A stretch of DNA of 17,365 nt, taken from positions 55,539 to 72,903 of the forward strand of contig DLTS01000096.1 of assembly GCA_002501485.1 (NCBI GenBank). Direction: 5' to 3'. The DNA comes from Acidimicrobiaceae bacterium UBA7830 (GTDB taxonomy: Bacteria; Actinomycetota; Acidimicrobiia; Acidimicrobiales; Ilumatobacteraceae). The notes below the pieces were generated by a model that saw nothing but the letters and a program-made list of their open reading frames with translations, was not told the origin of the DNA and did not search any database. Of this stretch, positions 1-7,865 are shown piece by piece (the stretch's first letter is position 1; each line of letters starts with the position of its first letter). The translations under genes were made by a program, and so were the position numbers.

Positions 1-308
1 ACCTCTTGCCAGACGGGTTGAGCGACCGCACTTTCCTCAATGGTCAACGCCCGAGCACCGAGAGCAGGAGTGAGGAGAAGTGTTTGGGCAAATCGAAGAA
101 AGAGGACGCTGGAACCTGCCATCCAGGCGATCGGCAGCACCCAAAACGTGACCGAAAAACCAAGCAAATTGAGCACTGCGTTGAGGGGGATCCAGATGAG
201 TCGCAGTGAAATAACTGAAAACGGCAACAGCACCATTAGCGGGGTGAGAGCTGCGAGTGAAGAAAAGTTGGCGGCGCAGCGACGGGATCGAGGCGGTGTT
301 GACTCCAC
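1..308 (-). CDS. Membrane protein, N-terminal part (5' end only; runs off the left edge)
   Basis: An open minus-strand frame without stops runs from a GTG at 306-308 to the window edge, about 102 residues. The translation starts VESTPPRSRRCAANFSS and continues into a strongly hydrophobic stretch with two likely transmembrane helices (about residues 19-40 and 43-65), then a soluble segment reading ALTIEESAVAQPVWQEV. The start is favoured because a TAACCT box lies 7 nt upstream (316-321) with no Shine-Dalgarno, as expected for a leaderless actinobacterial gene. Two N-terminal helices followed by a phrase of this type remind me of membrane-anchored M48-type peptidases, but the HExxH motif would be outside the window, so I do not assign a function. 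The frame covers the region where a plus-strand extension of the next gene would otherwise be possible, which argues against that extension. Confidence 0.6.
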   Translation of the reverse strand, partial: MESTPPRSRRCAANFSSLAALTPLMVLLPFSVISLRLIWIPLNAVLNLLGFSVTFWVLPIAWMAGSSVLFLRFAQTLLLTPALGARALTIEESAVAQPVWQE

Positions 309-315
309 ATGTGAA

Positions 316-321
316 AGGTTA
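316..321 (-). promoter_or_regulatory. Putative -10 box for the minus-strand membrane protein
   Basis: TAACCT on the minus strand matches TANNNT and ends 7 nt before the GTG at 308, a typical leaderless arrangement. No convincing -35 was found. Confidence 0.35.
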
Positions 322-372
322 CGGAGTAGACAGTGCGGTTTCGATACATCAACTCTCAGGCAGAATGGGGAG

Positions 373-1146
373 ATGGCAGACCACACTTCGTCGACTCCGT
401 CGATTATTCCGGGTGCAGAACCACTGTCTCATATTGCTGGTTCGAACACCGGCGTGCTTGTATTGCACGGTTTCACTGGCAATCCGTCTTCGGTACGAAT
501 ACTTGCGGAAGTTGCAATTGCGGAAGGCTACGACGTTGAAATGCCCCGTTTACCGGGGCATGGGACAACGGTCGACGACATGATGATGACACGGTGGGAT
601 GACTGGTTTGGCGCAGCTCTTCAGGCGTTTGACGACCTTGCCGAGCGATGTAAGCGAGTGGTTGTCGCCGGACTCTCAATGGGCGGTCTCCTCACGCTCT
701 CTGTGGGCGGAGCACGCTCGGTTGCTGGCCTCATCTGCGTAAACCCGGTTGCACGAATGAGATCACCTGAAGAGGTGGAGATGGTCGAAGAGCTCATAGC
801 AGACGGCATGGAGATTCTTCCCGGAGTTGGCTCAGACATCGCTGACCCAGAATCTTTTGAAACTGCATATGAAGGCACCCCACTCGTGCCTCTTCGATCA
901 ATGTTCTTTGAGGGTGTTCAGCCTCGATGGGAACAGTGGGGAGATCTCGACGCGCCGTTACTTCTTTTCACTTCAGAACAAGACCATGTTGTTGACCCTG
1001 CTGACAGTTCACATCTTGCGGCGACATACGGCGGAAGTGTTGACCACGTGTGGTTGAAGAATTCGTATCACGTTGCAACACAGGACTACGACAAAGCGTT
1101 GATCGTTGAGAAGTCGCTGGCGTTCATTTCGGATCTCGCACGCTGA
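373..1146 (+). CDS. Alpha/beta hydrolase, Est30-like carboxylesterase / monoacylglycerol lipase family
   Basis: A 257-residue alpha/beta hydrolase starting MADHTSSTPS. It probably hydrolyses short or medium acyl esters in the cytoplasm; the natural substrate cannot be told. Visible parts are the oxyanion-hole motif HGFTGNP (from His32), the nucleophile elbow GLSMGG with Ser102, Asp204 in SEQDHVVDP and His233 in SYHVATQD, giving a complete Ser-Asp-His triad. Length and motifs match the compact Est30/EstB carboxylesterases. ATG 373 is chosen because it is the only start codon in this frame downstream of the divergent gene, and longer versions would run through that gene. GGGGAG directly abuts the ATG, too close for a normal ribosome site, and CAGAAT (361-366) could be a -10, so the mRNA may be nearly leaderless. 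lgt follows 16 nt after the stop, probably in the same operon. Confidence 0.88.
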   Translation: MADHTSSTPSIIPGAEPLSHIAGSNTGVLVLHGFTGNPSSVRILAEVAIAEGYDVEMPRLPGHGTTVDDMMMTRWDDWFGAALQAFDDLAERCKRVVVAGLSMGGLLTLSVGGARSVAGLICVNPVARMRSPEEVEMVEELIADGMEILPGVGSDIADPESFETAYEGTPLVPLRSMFFEGVQPRWEQWGDLDAPLLLFTSEQDHVVDPADSSHLAATYGGSVDHVWLKNSYHVATQDYDKALIVEKSLAFISDLAR

Positions 1147-1162
1147 TCGTTGAGCCACCGAC

Positions 1163-1999
1163 ATGCTCGCATCGATTCCCTCACCGTCGTGGTCAAGTCT
1201 GCCGATAGGGCCTATCGAGTTGCGGGTCTACGGGCTCCTCATTGCTGTCGGCGTGGTTCTCGCAGTACGGCGACTTGGTATTGGACTCGAGTTACTCAAG
1301 ACGGGTGGATCGGAAGCAGCGGCATCCATCGGTGTGTGGGGTGTCGGAGCGGGCCTCATCGGCGCCCGCCTATATCACGTCGTTACTGAATGGGACCGTT
1401 TCTCGGGAAATCTCAGCGAGATCCCGAAGGTCTGGCACGGAGGTCTTGGAGTTCCTGGTGGGGTTCTCCTCGGAACGATCGTTGGCGTCTTGCGGGCAAG
1501 ATCGTTTGGAATTTCGACAGCTGAAACCTTGCATGCTGCGGCGCCGGCAATTCCGCTCGCTCAAGCTGTTGGGCGATGGGGCAACTGGTTCAACCAAGAA
1601 TTGTTTGGCCGCCCTACGACCCTGCCGTGGGCGCTGCGTATCGATGATGATCATCTGCCAGCGGCATACGAGTCAGGTACCACCTTCCACCCGACATTTC
1701 TGTATGAGAGCATGTGGACCCTCGGCCTCAGTCTTTGGTTGGTTCAGTTGAGTGGGTCACCTCGTTTAGCGGGTTCACGGCTCTTTGCGATGTATGTCAG
1801 CGGATACGGACTCGGAAGGCTGTGGATTGAAGGTCTCCGCATTGATGACGCCTCAGTTATCGGCGGTCTTCGATGGAATCAATGGGTCGCCATCGCTGCG
1901 ATTGTGGGTGGGCTGATCTATCTTGCGGTGTCATTGTCGTCTGGCAACTCTGCTGAAGAAGTCGATATGCAGCAGACCTCCATCAACGGTGACCGGTAG
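1163..1999 (+). CDS. lgt: Prolipoprotein diacylglyceryl transferase (Lgt)
   Basis: An integral membrane enzyme of 278 residues that transfers diacylglycerol from phosphatidylglycerol to the lipobox cysteine of prolipoproteins, the first step of lipoprotein maturation. Visible signatures are WHGGLGVPGG with His92, the Lgt signature GRWGNWFNQELFG (137-149, containing Arg138, Asn141 and Glu146), HPTFLYES (176-183), and GLGRLWIEGLRID near the C-terminus with Arg219 and Glu223. Several hydrophobic segments agree with a polytopic protein. The signature has Trp where many family members have Phe after the Asn. The ATG at 1163 gives the expected N-terminus, with a PIGPIELRVYGLLIAVGV stretch matching the family; the ribosome site is weak. 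It follows the esterase and precedes gatC by 10 nt, so co-transcription is likely. Confidence 0.95.
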   Translation: MLASIPSPSWSSLPIGPIELRVYGLLIAVGVVLAVRRLGIGLELLKTGGSEAAASIGVWGVGAGLIGARLYHVVTEWDRFSGNLSEIPKVWHGGLGVPGGVLLGTIVGVLRARSFGISTAETLHAAAPAIPLAQAVGRWGNWFNQELFGRPTTLPWALRIDDDHLPAAYESGTTFHPTFLYESMWTLGLSLWLVQLSGSPRLAGSRLFAMYVSGYGLGRLWIEGLRIDDASVIGGLRWNQWVAIAAIVGGLIYLAVSLSSGNSAEEVDMQQTSINGDR

Positions 2000-2009
2000 C
2001 CTCAAGAGG

Positions 2010-2312
2010 GTGTCGGAACAGCTTGATCGAGGTGCCGTTGAGCGGGTCGCAAAGTTGGCGCGGCTCGAATTGAGTGACGCCGAACTCGATGAGGCAACGA
2101 CCCGACTTGCGGGAATGATGGCACATTTTGCAGATATTGATGCGCTTGAACTCAACGATGTTGAGCCGATGACCCAGCCATACGAATTGGTCAATGTGTT
2201 ACGCGATGACGTTCCGCTCGAGACTCTCGATCACGACGAAGTGCTCGCTGCCGCACCAGATGCGACCGACGGCAGATTTGGCGTGCCGCCAATCTTGGGG
2301 CTCGAACTGTGA
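2010..2312 (+). CDS. gatC: Asp-tRNA(Asn)/Glu-tRNA(Gln) amidotransferase subunit C
   Basis: A small subunit of 100 residues that stabilises the GatA-GatB interface in the GatCAB amidotransferase. The translation contains the family hallmark VERVAKLARLELSDAEL, then MMAHFADIDALELNDVEPM and a C-terminal DGRFGVPPIL. The GTG at 2010 gives the usual length of about 95-100 residues, although AAGAGG sits directly against it with no spacer. An in-frame GTG at 1989 would add seven residues but overlaps the end of lgt and lacks a ribosome site. The TGA overlaps the GTG of gatA (GTGA, 2309-2312), indicating translational coupling. Confidence 0.93.
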   Translation: MSEQLDRGAVERVAKLARLELSDAELDEATTRLAGMMAHFADIDALELNDVEPMTQPYELVNVLRDDVPLETLDHDEVLAAAPDATDGRFGVPPILGLEL

Positions 2313-3748
2313 GCACGTTCCAAAGCGCACGTTCAATTGCGGCTTCGGTGTCAACGGGAGAATCATCGTCGGTTGACGTCGTGTCACAGCACCTTGCGCG
2401 CATCGAAGAACGCGAAGAAGAGGTCCATGCGTTCAACCTGGTGCTTCGCAATGAGGCGCTCCAATCAGCCGAACGCATCGATGAACGAATCGCAGCGGGA
2501 GAGCAGGTGGGGCCACTTGCTGGAGTGCCAATTGCGCTGAAAGACAACCTTTGCACCCGAGGAATTCCAACAACATGCTCGTCGAACATTCTTAACGGGT
2601 GGCGCCCTCCATATGACGCAACCGTTGTGTCACGACTGGCCGACGCAGGCGCAGTGTTTGTTGGCAAAACCAACCTTGACGAATTTGCGATGGGCTCGAG
2701 CACGGAAAACTCGGCATTTGGCCCGACGCGAAACCCTCTCGACACGAGCCGTGTTCCCGGAGGCTCATCTGGTGGATCGGCTGCCGCTGTTGCTGCTGGT
2801 TTCTCTGCGATGTCGCTCGGTTCAGACACTGGTGGCTCGATTCGTCAACCTGCGGCCCTTTGCGGGGTTGTTGGCGTCAAGCCCACCTACGGGGCTGTGA
2901 GTCGACTCGGGCTGATCGCATTCGCGTCCAGCCTCGACCAGATTGGGCCGTTCACTCATGATGTGGCAGACGCAGCGCTGCTTCTCGAATGCATGGCCGG
3001 GCACGACCCCGGTGATTCAACGTCGATCCCACATCCGTTCCCGTCGCTGTCTGAGTCACTTGACCGTGGCGTCGCCGGTCTTCGTATTGGGCGCATCGTC
3101 GATCTGCCAAGTGGCGCCGATGCTGATGTTGCTGCATCGGTCGATCGTGCATTTGAGGTGCTCGCAGATGCAGGAGCGGACATCATTGACGTCACAATTC
3201 CTGCCTTTACCTACGGCCTGACGGCGTACTACCTCATCGCCCCGGCCGAAGCGTCCTCGAATTTAGCCCGTTATGACGGCGTTCGATTCGGTTCTCGGGT
3301 TGAGACTGCCGACACCAACTCGATGTATATGGCGACCCGTGGCGAGGGGTTTGGACCAGAGGTGAAACGTCGGATCATGCTCGGGACCTACGCACTGTCG
3401 GCTGGTTACTACGACGCCTATTACGGCAAGGCGTTGAAGGTTCGCCGGCTGATGGCTCAAGACTTCGCCACGGCGTACGAGTCGGTCGATGCGTTAGTCA
3501 CTCCGGCGTCGCCAAGCGTGGCGTTCCCATTCGGTTCGAAGACTTCTGACCCTCTTGCGATGTACCTCTGCGATACCTACACGATTCCATCGAACCTCAC
3601 TGGTCACCCGGCGATGAGCGTGCCATTCGGTGCAGGCGAGAACGGTCTTCCGATTGGGGTTCAGGTGCTCGCTCCGGCAATGGGTGAACCAACAATGTTT
3701 GCCGTCGCTGCGGAACTCGAACGCTCGGCAGGGGGTAACCATGTCTGA
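2309..3748 (+). CDS. gatA: Asp-tRNA(Asn)/Glu-tRNA(Gln) amidotransferase subunit A (amidase)
   Basis: The catalytic amidase subunit, 479 residues. It hydrolyses glutamine and delivers ammonia to GatB for transamidation of misacylated Glu-tRNA(Gln) and/or Asp-tRNA(Asn). The amidase-signature core is complete: Lys78 in GVPIALKDN, the Gly/Ser-rich block PGGSSGGSAAAVAAGF with the cis-Ser at about 153, and Ser177 in GSDTGGSIRQPA. These spacings equal those of the known Lys-Ser-Ser triad of the family. The GTG start at 2309 overlaps the gatC stop by 4 nt, with GGGG 8 nt upstream as a ribosome site. The C-terminus overlaps gatB by 8 nt. The length is normal and there is no sign of damage. Presence of GatCAB implies that glutaminyl- and/or asparaginyl-tRNA is made indirectly in this organism. 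Confidence 0.96.
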   Translation: MSTFQSARSIAASVSTGESSSVDVVSQHLARIEEREEEVHAFNLVLRNEALQSAERIDERIAAGEQVGPLAGVPIALKDNLCTRGIPTTCSSNILNGWRPPYDATVVSRLADAGAVFVGKTNLDEFAMGSSTENSAFGPTRNPLDTSRVPGGSSGGSAAAVAAGFSAMSLGSDTGGSIRQPAALCGVVGVKPTYGAVSRLGLIAFASSLDQIGPFTHDVADAALLLECMAGHDPGDSTSIPHPFPSLSESLDRGVAGLRIGRIVDLPSGADADVAASVDRAFEVLADAGADIIDVTIPAFTYGLTAYYLIAPAEASSNLARYDGVRFGSRVETADTNSMYMATRGEGFGPEVKRRIMLGTYALSAGYYDAYYGKALKVRRLMAQDFATAYESVDALVTPASPSVAFPFGSKTSDPLAMYLCDTYTIPSNLTGHPAMSVPFGAGENGLPIGVQVLAPAMGEPTMFAVAAELERSAGGNHV

Positions 3749-5180
3749 TTCAGCGACGTGGACCCACGAAGGGTTCGAGATGGTCGTTGGCCTCGAGGTG
3801 CATGTCGAGCTCGCCACCGAAACAAAATTGTTCTCAGGCTCTCCTAATCGTTTTGGAGACGACCCGAACACCAATATTGACCCGGTTTCGCTCGGTCTGC
3901 CTGGTGCCTTGCCGGTGCTCAACCGTCAGGCTGTCGAGTTGGCGATGAGAATCGGCCTCGCACTCAATTGCACCGTTCAGGCGTGCACCTTTGCGAGAAA
4001 AAATTACTTTTATCCCGATATGCCGAAGGCTTACCAGATTTCCCAGTATGACCGTCCGCTCAACATTGACGGTCACCTTGAAATTGCAGACGGCATCGTG
4101 ATCGGCATCGAGCGAGCCCACCTCGAAGAAGACACCGGCAAGAGCACCCACATTGGCGGTTCGGGGCGAATTCATGGAAGTGAGGGCTCGCTGATCGATT
4201 TCAATCGTGCCGGCGTGCCGCTCGTTGAGATCGTGAGCCGACCCGATCTCAGAACTCCCGAGCAGGCTCGACAGTACGTCAACGAACTCCGAGCAATTCT
4301 CGTTGAAATTGGTGCCTCCGATGCACGCATGGAGGAAGGCTCGATGCGGGTCGACGCGAACGTGAGTGTTCGCCGTCCGGGCGAAGAGTTCGGGACCCGC
4401 TGTGAAATCAAGAATGTGAACTCCGTTCGATCGCTTGGGAGGGCAATCGATTACGAGGCGCGTCGGCAAGTTGCGTTGATCTCCGATGGCGAAGTGATTC
4501 AGCAAGAAACCCGCCATTGGGATGAAAGCGACGGACGCACGCACACTCTTCGAACCAAAGAAGATGCTGACGACTACCGCTATTTTCCAGACCCTGACCT
4601 CGTGCCACTCGACCCAGGCGCTGAATGGATCAACACTGTTCGTTCGCAACTTCCGATGTTGCCGGCTGCCCGACGCATTCGTCTTGCGGAAGTGACCGGT
4701 CAGGCAGCCGACAGTGAAGCGATCGCAACGGTGGTCGAGCGCCGCCAAGACGACTATGTCGTAGCGGTGGTCGAAATCGGTGGTGGAGCAGAACGCGTGC
4801 TTGTCCACGTGAAAGAAGCCTTCTCCGAGCAAGGCAGTAAACCATCTGTGCCAGCCACTGATCTTGCAGCATTGGTCGCAATGGAAGTTGCCGGAGAACT
4901 CACTTCAACGCAAACGAAAACATTGCTCGGCGATCTTGTTGAACAAGGTGGTGGTGACCCCAAGTCGATGGCGGCGGCTCGTGGGTTTGAGGCGATGGAT
5001 ACGTCTGAACTCGACGGATTTGTCAACGATGCAATCGCGGCTGATCCTGATGCGTGGGCAAAGTTCTGCGCCGGTGATGGCAAAGCGATGGGTGCCCTTG
5101 TAGGCCATGTCATGAAGGCATCTCGAGGCCAAGCTGACGGTAAGGCAGTGACGGCAATCCTCAATGCCCGCAAAGGCTGA
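3741..5180 (+). CDS. gatB: Asp-tRNA(Asn)/Glu-tRNA(Gln) amidotransferase subunit B
   Basis: The kinase/transamidase subunit, 479 residues. It binds the misacylated tRNA, activates the side-chain carboxylate with ATP and accepts ammonia from GatA. Visible features are the N-terminal VVGLEVHVELATETKLFSG, the block FYPDMPKAYQISQYDRPL, HLEEDTGKS (the conserved Glu-rich nucleotide/metal region), DFNRAGVPLVEIVS, RMEEGSMRVDANVSVR and CEIKNVNSVR. A C-terminal helical YqeY-like tRNA-binding domain ends in DGKAVTAILNARKG. ATG 3741 is the right start: AGGGGG lies just upstream (3730-3735), and the homologous N-terminus begins here; a longer frame upstream lies inside gatA. The 8-nt overlap with gatA indicates coupled translation. 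Confidence 0.96.
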   Translation: MSDSATWTHEGFEMVVGLEVHVELATETKLFSGSPNRFGDDPNTNIDPVSLGLPGALPVLNRQAVELAMRIGLALNCTVQACTFARKNYFYPDMPKAYQISQYDRPLNIDGHLEIADGIVIGIERAHLEEDTGKSTHIGGSGRIHGSEGSLIDFNRAGVPLVEIVSRPDLRTPEQARQYVNELRAILVEIGASDARMEEGSMRVDANVSVRRPGEEFGTRCEIKNVNSVRSLGRAIDYEARRQVALISDGEVIQQETRHWDESDGRTHTLRTKEDADDYRYFPDPDLVPLDPGAEWINTVRSQLPMLPAARRIRLAEVTGQAADSEAIATVVERRQDDYVVAVVEIGGGAERVLVHVKEAFSEQGSKPSVPATDLAALVAMEVAGELTSTQTKTLLGDLVEQGGGDPKSMAAARGFEAMDTSELDGFVNDAIAADPDAWAKFCAGDGKAMGALVGHVMKASRGQADGKAVTAILNARKG

Positions 5181-5185
5181 GAGCC

Positions 5186-5213
5186 CTGGACGATGGTGGT
5201 AGCCATCGTCCAG
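5186..5213 (+). terminator. Perfect 11-bp hairpin after gatB, probable terminator without U-tract
   Basis: CTGGACGATGG (5186-5196) pairs perfectly with CCATCGTCCAG (5203-5213) around a 6-nt loop. It begins 6 nt after the gatB stop and 16 nt before ilvD. No T run follows (CATTAGC), the form often proposed for actinobacterial terminators. It could instead be a processing or pause hairpin, or an operator, between gatB and ilvD. Confidence 0.6.
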
Positions 5214-5228
5214 CATTAGCGTGGGGGC

Positions 5229-6938
5229 ATGAGCGATCGTCCATCTGAGACTTCAATAGATATCAAGCCGCGTTCACGCGACGTCACCGACGGTATTCAA
5301 AAGGCAGCGGCTCGAGCGATGCTTCGGGCTGTGGGGCTGACCGATGACGATTGGGATAAGCCTCAGGTCGGTATCGCATCGTCATGGAATGAGATCACTC
5401 CCTGCAACCTCAGCCTTCGTCGGCTTGCTGAAGCCGCCAAAGATGGTGTCCAACGATCAGGTGGTATCGGACTCGAATTCGGGACGATCACCGTTTCCGA
5501 CGGCATTTCGATGGGTCACGAGGGCATGCGTGCCTCGCTGGTGAGTCGAGAAATTATCTGTGACTCGGTCGAAGCAGTGATCCACGCAGAGCGACTTGAC
5601 GGCGTCGTCGTTCTTGGGGGATGCGATAAGTCGATGCCAGGAATGATGATGTCGATTGCGCGGCTCGATCTGCCTGGAATCTTTGTCTACAACGGGTCGA
5701 CGTTGCCCGGGTACCACAACGGCAAAGCACTCGATGTCACCAGCGTGTTCGAGGCGATCGGCGCCTGCGCAGCAGGAACGATTTCAGAAGATGAACTGCA
5801 CGCAATCGAGTCGAATGCCTGCCCCGGAGAAGGTGCATGTGGCGGAATGTTCACCGCCAACACGATGTCATCTATCGGAGAAGCACTTGGGCTGAGCCTG
5901 CCGGGCTCCGCGTCGCCGCCGGCGGTTGATCGTCGCCGAGAAGATGATGCTCGCCGTGCTGGAGAGGCCGTCATCAACATGTTGAAGACGGGCTTGCGGC
6001 CCCATGACATCCTCACTAGAGGGGCATTTGAGAATGCGATCACGTTGGCGAATGCCCTCGGAGGTTCAACGAATGCGGTGCTTCACCTGTTGGCGATCGC
6101 AAATGAAGCACGTGTCGATATCGAACTTGCCGACTTCAACCGTATTGCGATCCGTGTCCCTCACTTCGCCGACATGAAACCCGGTGGCAAGTTCCATATG
6201 ACCGATCTCGATCGGGTTGGTGGTGTCCCGGTGGTGTTGAGGCACCTCCTTGAGGAAGGATTGCTACACGGCGACGAGATGACAGTAACTGGTAAGACGA
6301 TGGCGGAAAACCTTGCTGAAATTGATCCACCTGCACCTGACGGAACCGTCGTGTATCCGATTTCGCAGCCGATTAACGCTGAAGGTGGCCTCAACGTGCT
6401 GACCGGTTCACTTGCACCTTCCGGCTCGGTAGTAAAGGTGGCTGGCCTTACCGAAGATCAGCGCGTGTTTGAGGGCCCTGCGCGTGTCTTCGATGGCGAA
6501 GATGGCGCAATGGCTGCAGTCATGGGTGGCGAAATTGAGCCCGGCACTGTCATTGTGATCCGGTATGAGGGGCCAAAGGGTGGCCCAGGGATGCGCGAGA
6601 TGCTGGCGATTACCGGTGCCCTGAAGGGCGTCGGTCGTGGTTCTGACTGTGCGTTAATTACCGACGGGCGCTTCTCCGGAGGCACTTGGGGATTCTGCAT
6701 TGGTCACGTTGCACCTGAGGCGGTCGACGGTGGACCGATTGCCTTCGTTCACGATGGCGACCGCATTCGGATCGACGTGCCTACGCTTGGACTTGATCTT
6801 CTTGTTGACGATGACGAACTTGCTCGCCGTCGCGAGGGGTGGTCACCCATTGAGCCTCGTTACACCACGGGCATTCTTGGGAAATACGCCCGGCTTGCCC
6901 AAGGCGCGGAGAAGGGTGCGATCACGAACCCAGTGTGA
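5229..6938 (+). CDS. ilvD: Dihydroxy-acid dehydratase (IlvD)
   Basis: A cytoplasmic Fe-S dehydratase of 569 residues that converts 2,3-dihydroxy-isovalerate or -methylvalerate to the 2-keto acid, the step before transamination to valine or isoleucine. Candidate cluster ligands are all present: Cys59 in EITPCNLSLR, Cys132 in LGGCDKSMPG and Cys204 in CPGEGACGGMFTANTMSS. The IlvD/Edd motif GRFSGGTWGFCIGHVAPEA is intact near the C-terminus. The three-cysteine arrangement suggests a [2Fe-2S] enzyme. The ATG has GGGGG just upstream (5223-5227). It is separated from gatB by a strong hairpin, so it is probably its own transcript. The stop is only 5 nt from the stop of the convergent DUF3054 gene. Other ilv genes lie 1.6 kb downstream. 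Confidence 0.96.
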   Translation: MSDRPSETSIDIKPRSRDVTDGIQKAAARAMLRAVGLTDDDWDKPQVGIASSWNEITPCNLSLRRLAEAAKDGVQRSGGIGLEFGTITVSDGISMGHEGMRASLVSREIICDSVEAVIHAERLDGVVVLGGCDKSMPGMMMSIARLDLPGIFVYNGSTLPGYHNGKALDVTSVFEAIGACAAGTISEDELHAIESNACPGEGACGGMFTANTMSSIGEALGLSLPGSASPPAVDRRREDDARRAGEAVINMLKTGLRPHDILTRGAFENAITLANALGGSTNAVLHLLAIANEARVDIELADFNRIAIRVPHFADMKPGGKFHMTDLDRVGGVPVVLRHLLEEGLLHGDEMTVTGKTMAENLAEIDPPAPDGTVVYPISQPINAEGGLNVLTGSLAPSGSVVKVAGLTEDQRVFEGPARVFDGEDGAMAAVMGGEIEPGTVIVIRYEGPKGGPGMREMLAITGALKGVGRGSDCALITDGRFSGGTWGFCIGHVAPEAVDGGPIAFVHDGDRIRIDVPTLGLDLLVDDDELARRREGWSPIEPRYTTGILGKYARLAQGAEKGAITNPV

Positions 6939-6943
6939 GCCTC

Positions 6944-7336
6944 TCAGCCGAGTGGCATACCGCGATCGGGCCGGCGCGCTCGTGATTGGGCGAATAGTCG
7001 CCAGCCCAGCAGAAACACGCCATTAAAGATTGTTGCAACAACGACGAACGGTGTCGCAGTCCCGCCGTCAAAGATGACCCTTCGAAAGGTCATGCCAAGA
7101 ATGACGACGGACAACCAGACTATCAATCCTGACGTGGGAGTGATCGGCGCCCGGCGAACGATTGGAATGCTCCACGCCACGGCAATCGCCATTAGAAATG
7201 GCGCAACCGTTGCGAGGTAGCCAGTGATCTGTGATGCGCTATTGTGCTCGTTTCTGCCAATGAGGACAAAGATCGCAACGACAGCTGTATCAGTCGCAAT
7301 GAATTGCCGTCGTGATGCAGAATCAGGAAGCTGCAA
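6944..7336 (-). CDS. DUF3054-type four-helix membrane protein
   Basis: A small integral membrane protein of about 130 residues resembling the DUF3054 family of actinobacteria and haloarchaea, for which no function is established. Four hydrophobic helices are visible: ATDTAVVAIFVLIGR, TGYLATVAPFLMAIAVAW, SGLIVWLSVVILGMTFRR and PFVVVATIFNGVFLLGW, with family-like phrases IGRNEHN, GMTFRR and LLGWR. An ATG at 7402 would give 152 residues, but that N-terminus (LSRSPAATATLYCF) is entirely inside the flavin reductase gene and looks like shadow sequence. A TTG at 7334-7336, with GGG a few nt upstream and a 14-nt overlap with the reductase stop, gives the usual length, so I chose it. A start slightly further in is also possible. 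It is probably co-transcribed with the reductase. Confidence 0.72.
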   Translation of the reverse strand: MQLPDSASRRQFIATDTAVVAIFVLIGRNEHNSASQITGYLATVAPFLMAIAVAWSIPIVRRAPITPTSGLIVWLSVVILGMTFRRVIFDGGTATPFVVVATIFNGVFLLGWRLFAQSRARRPDRGMPLG

Positions 7337-7805
7337 AAGTTCCCAATCCACCCTTGAAAAACAGTAGAGGGTTGCCGTCGCTGCCGGCGAGCGAGACAAC
7401 ATCTCCGAGCACGAAGAGATGGTCGCCCATCTCGTAGACCTCGTTAATCGTGCAGTCGATTGAGGCGAGCGAGCCGTCGATCACAGGTGATCCGGTCGAC
7501 TCAGAGTGCCACGCAAGCCCATCAAAACGAGACCCTTCGGCAGGTTTTGCAAACGTCCAGCATTCATCTGCTTGGTGGTTGCCAAGCACGTTGACACAGA
7601 AACTGCCACTCTTCTGGATTGCCTCCCAAGTCGATGATCCTTTTCCGGGGAGGAACCCAACCATCGGTGGGTTGAGCGAAACTGAGGTAAACGAGCCAAT
7701 CGTCAGGCCGGCGGGCTCATCGCCGTCCATCCCAGTGACGACGGTGACGCCGGTGGGAAAGTACCCGAGGACATTGCGAAATTCTTTCGGATCAATCGTG
7801 CTCAC
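7323..7805 (-). CDS. Flavin reductase domain protein (FMN-binding split barrel)
   Basis: A 160-residue single-domain protein of the flavin_reduct / HpaC-like family. Members reduce FMN or FAD with NAD(P)H, usually to feed a separate monooxygenase. Motifs are FPTGVTVVTG near the N-terminus, AGLTIGSFTSVSLNPPMVGF (flavin-binding core), the SGSFCVNVLG strand and the C-terminal GDVVSL-GNPLLFFKGG segment. The start is GTG 7803-7805; TAGAGT (7813-7818) ends 7 nt upstream and would make the mRNA leaderless, while AAGAG overlaps the start too closely for a normal ribosome site. No partner oxygenase is in the window, so the substrate system is unknown. Downstream it overlaps the DUF3054 gene; upstream it is divergent from the folate enzyme gene with about 60 bp between starts. 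Confidence 0.88.
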   Translation of the reverse strand: MSTIDPKEFRNVLGYFPTGVTVVTGMDGDEPAGLTIGSFTSVSLNPPMVGFLPGKGSSTWEAIQKSGSFCVNVLGNHQADECWTFAKPAEGSRFDGLAWHSESTGSPVIDGSLASIDCTINEVYEMGDHLFVLGDVVSLAGSDGNPLLFFKGGLGTFAAS

Positions 7806-7812
7806 CTCTTGG

Positions 7813-7859
7813 ACTCTATGCGGTCACCGGAAGTCTGGGGGAGGCGAACCGGGTACGGT
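7813..7859. promoter_or_regulatory. Divergent promoter region with two opposed TANNNT boxes
   Basis: On the minus strand TAGAGT (7813-7818) ends 7 nt before the flavin reductase GTG. On the plus strand TACGGT (7854-7859) ends 6 nt before the GTG at 7866. Both spacings fit leaderless transcription start points. The two boxes lie about 35 bp apart, so the promoters overlap and could interfere with each other. Confidence 0.4.
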
Positions 7860-7865
7860 TCTGGT

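Noticed and set aside
40..372. Long upstream extension of the alpha/beta hydrolase frame to an ATG at 40
   Set aside because: It reads as Arg/Ser-rich, non-homologous sequence and lies opposite the minus-strand membrane gene; no ribosome site. The conserved hydrolase begins after ATG 373.
3834..4832. 332-codon minus-strand frame inside gatB
   Set aside because: It is a codon-bias shadow of gatB, with His/Arg-rich composition and no recognisable domain; gatB is full length and conserved across the same region.
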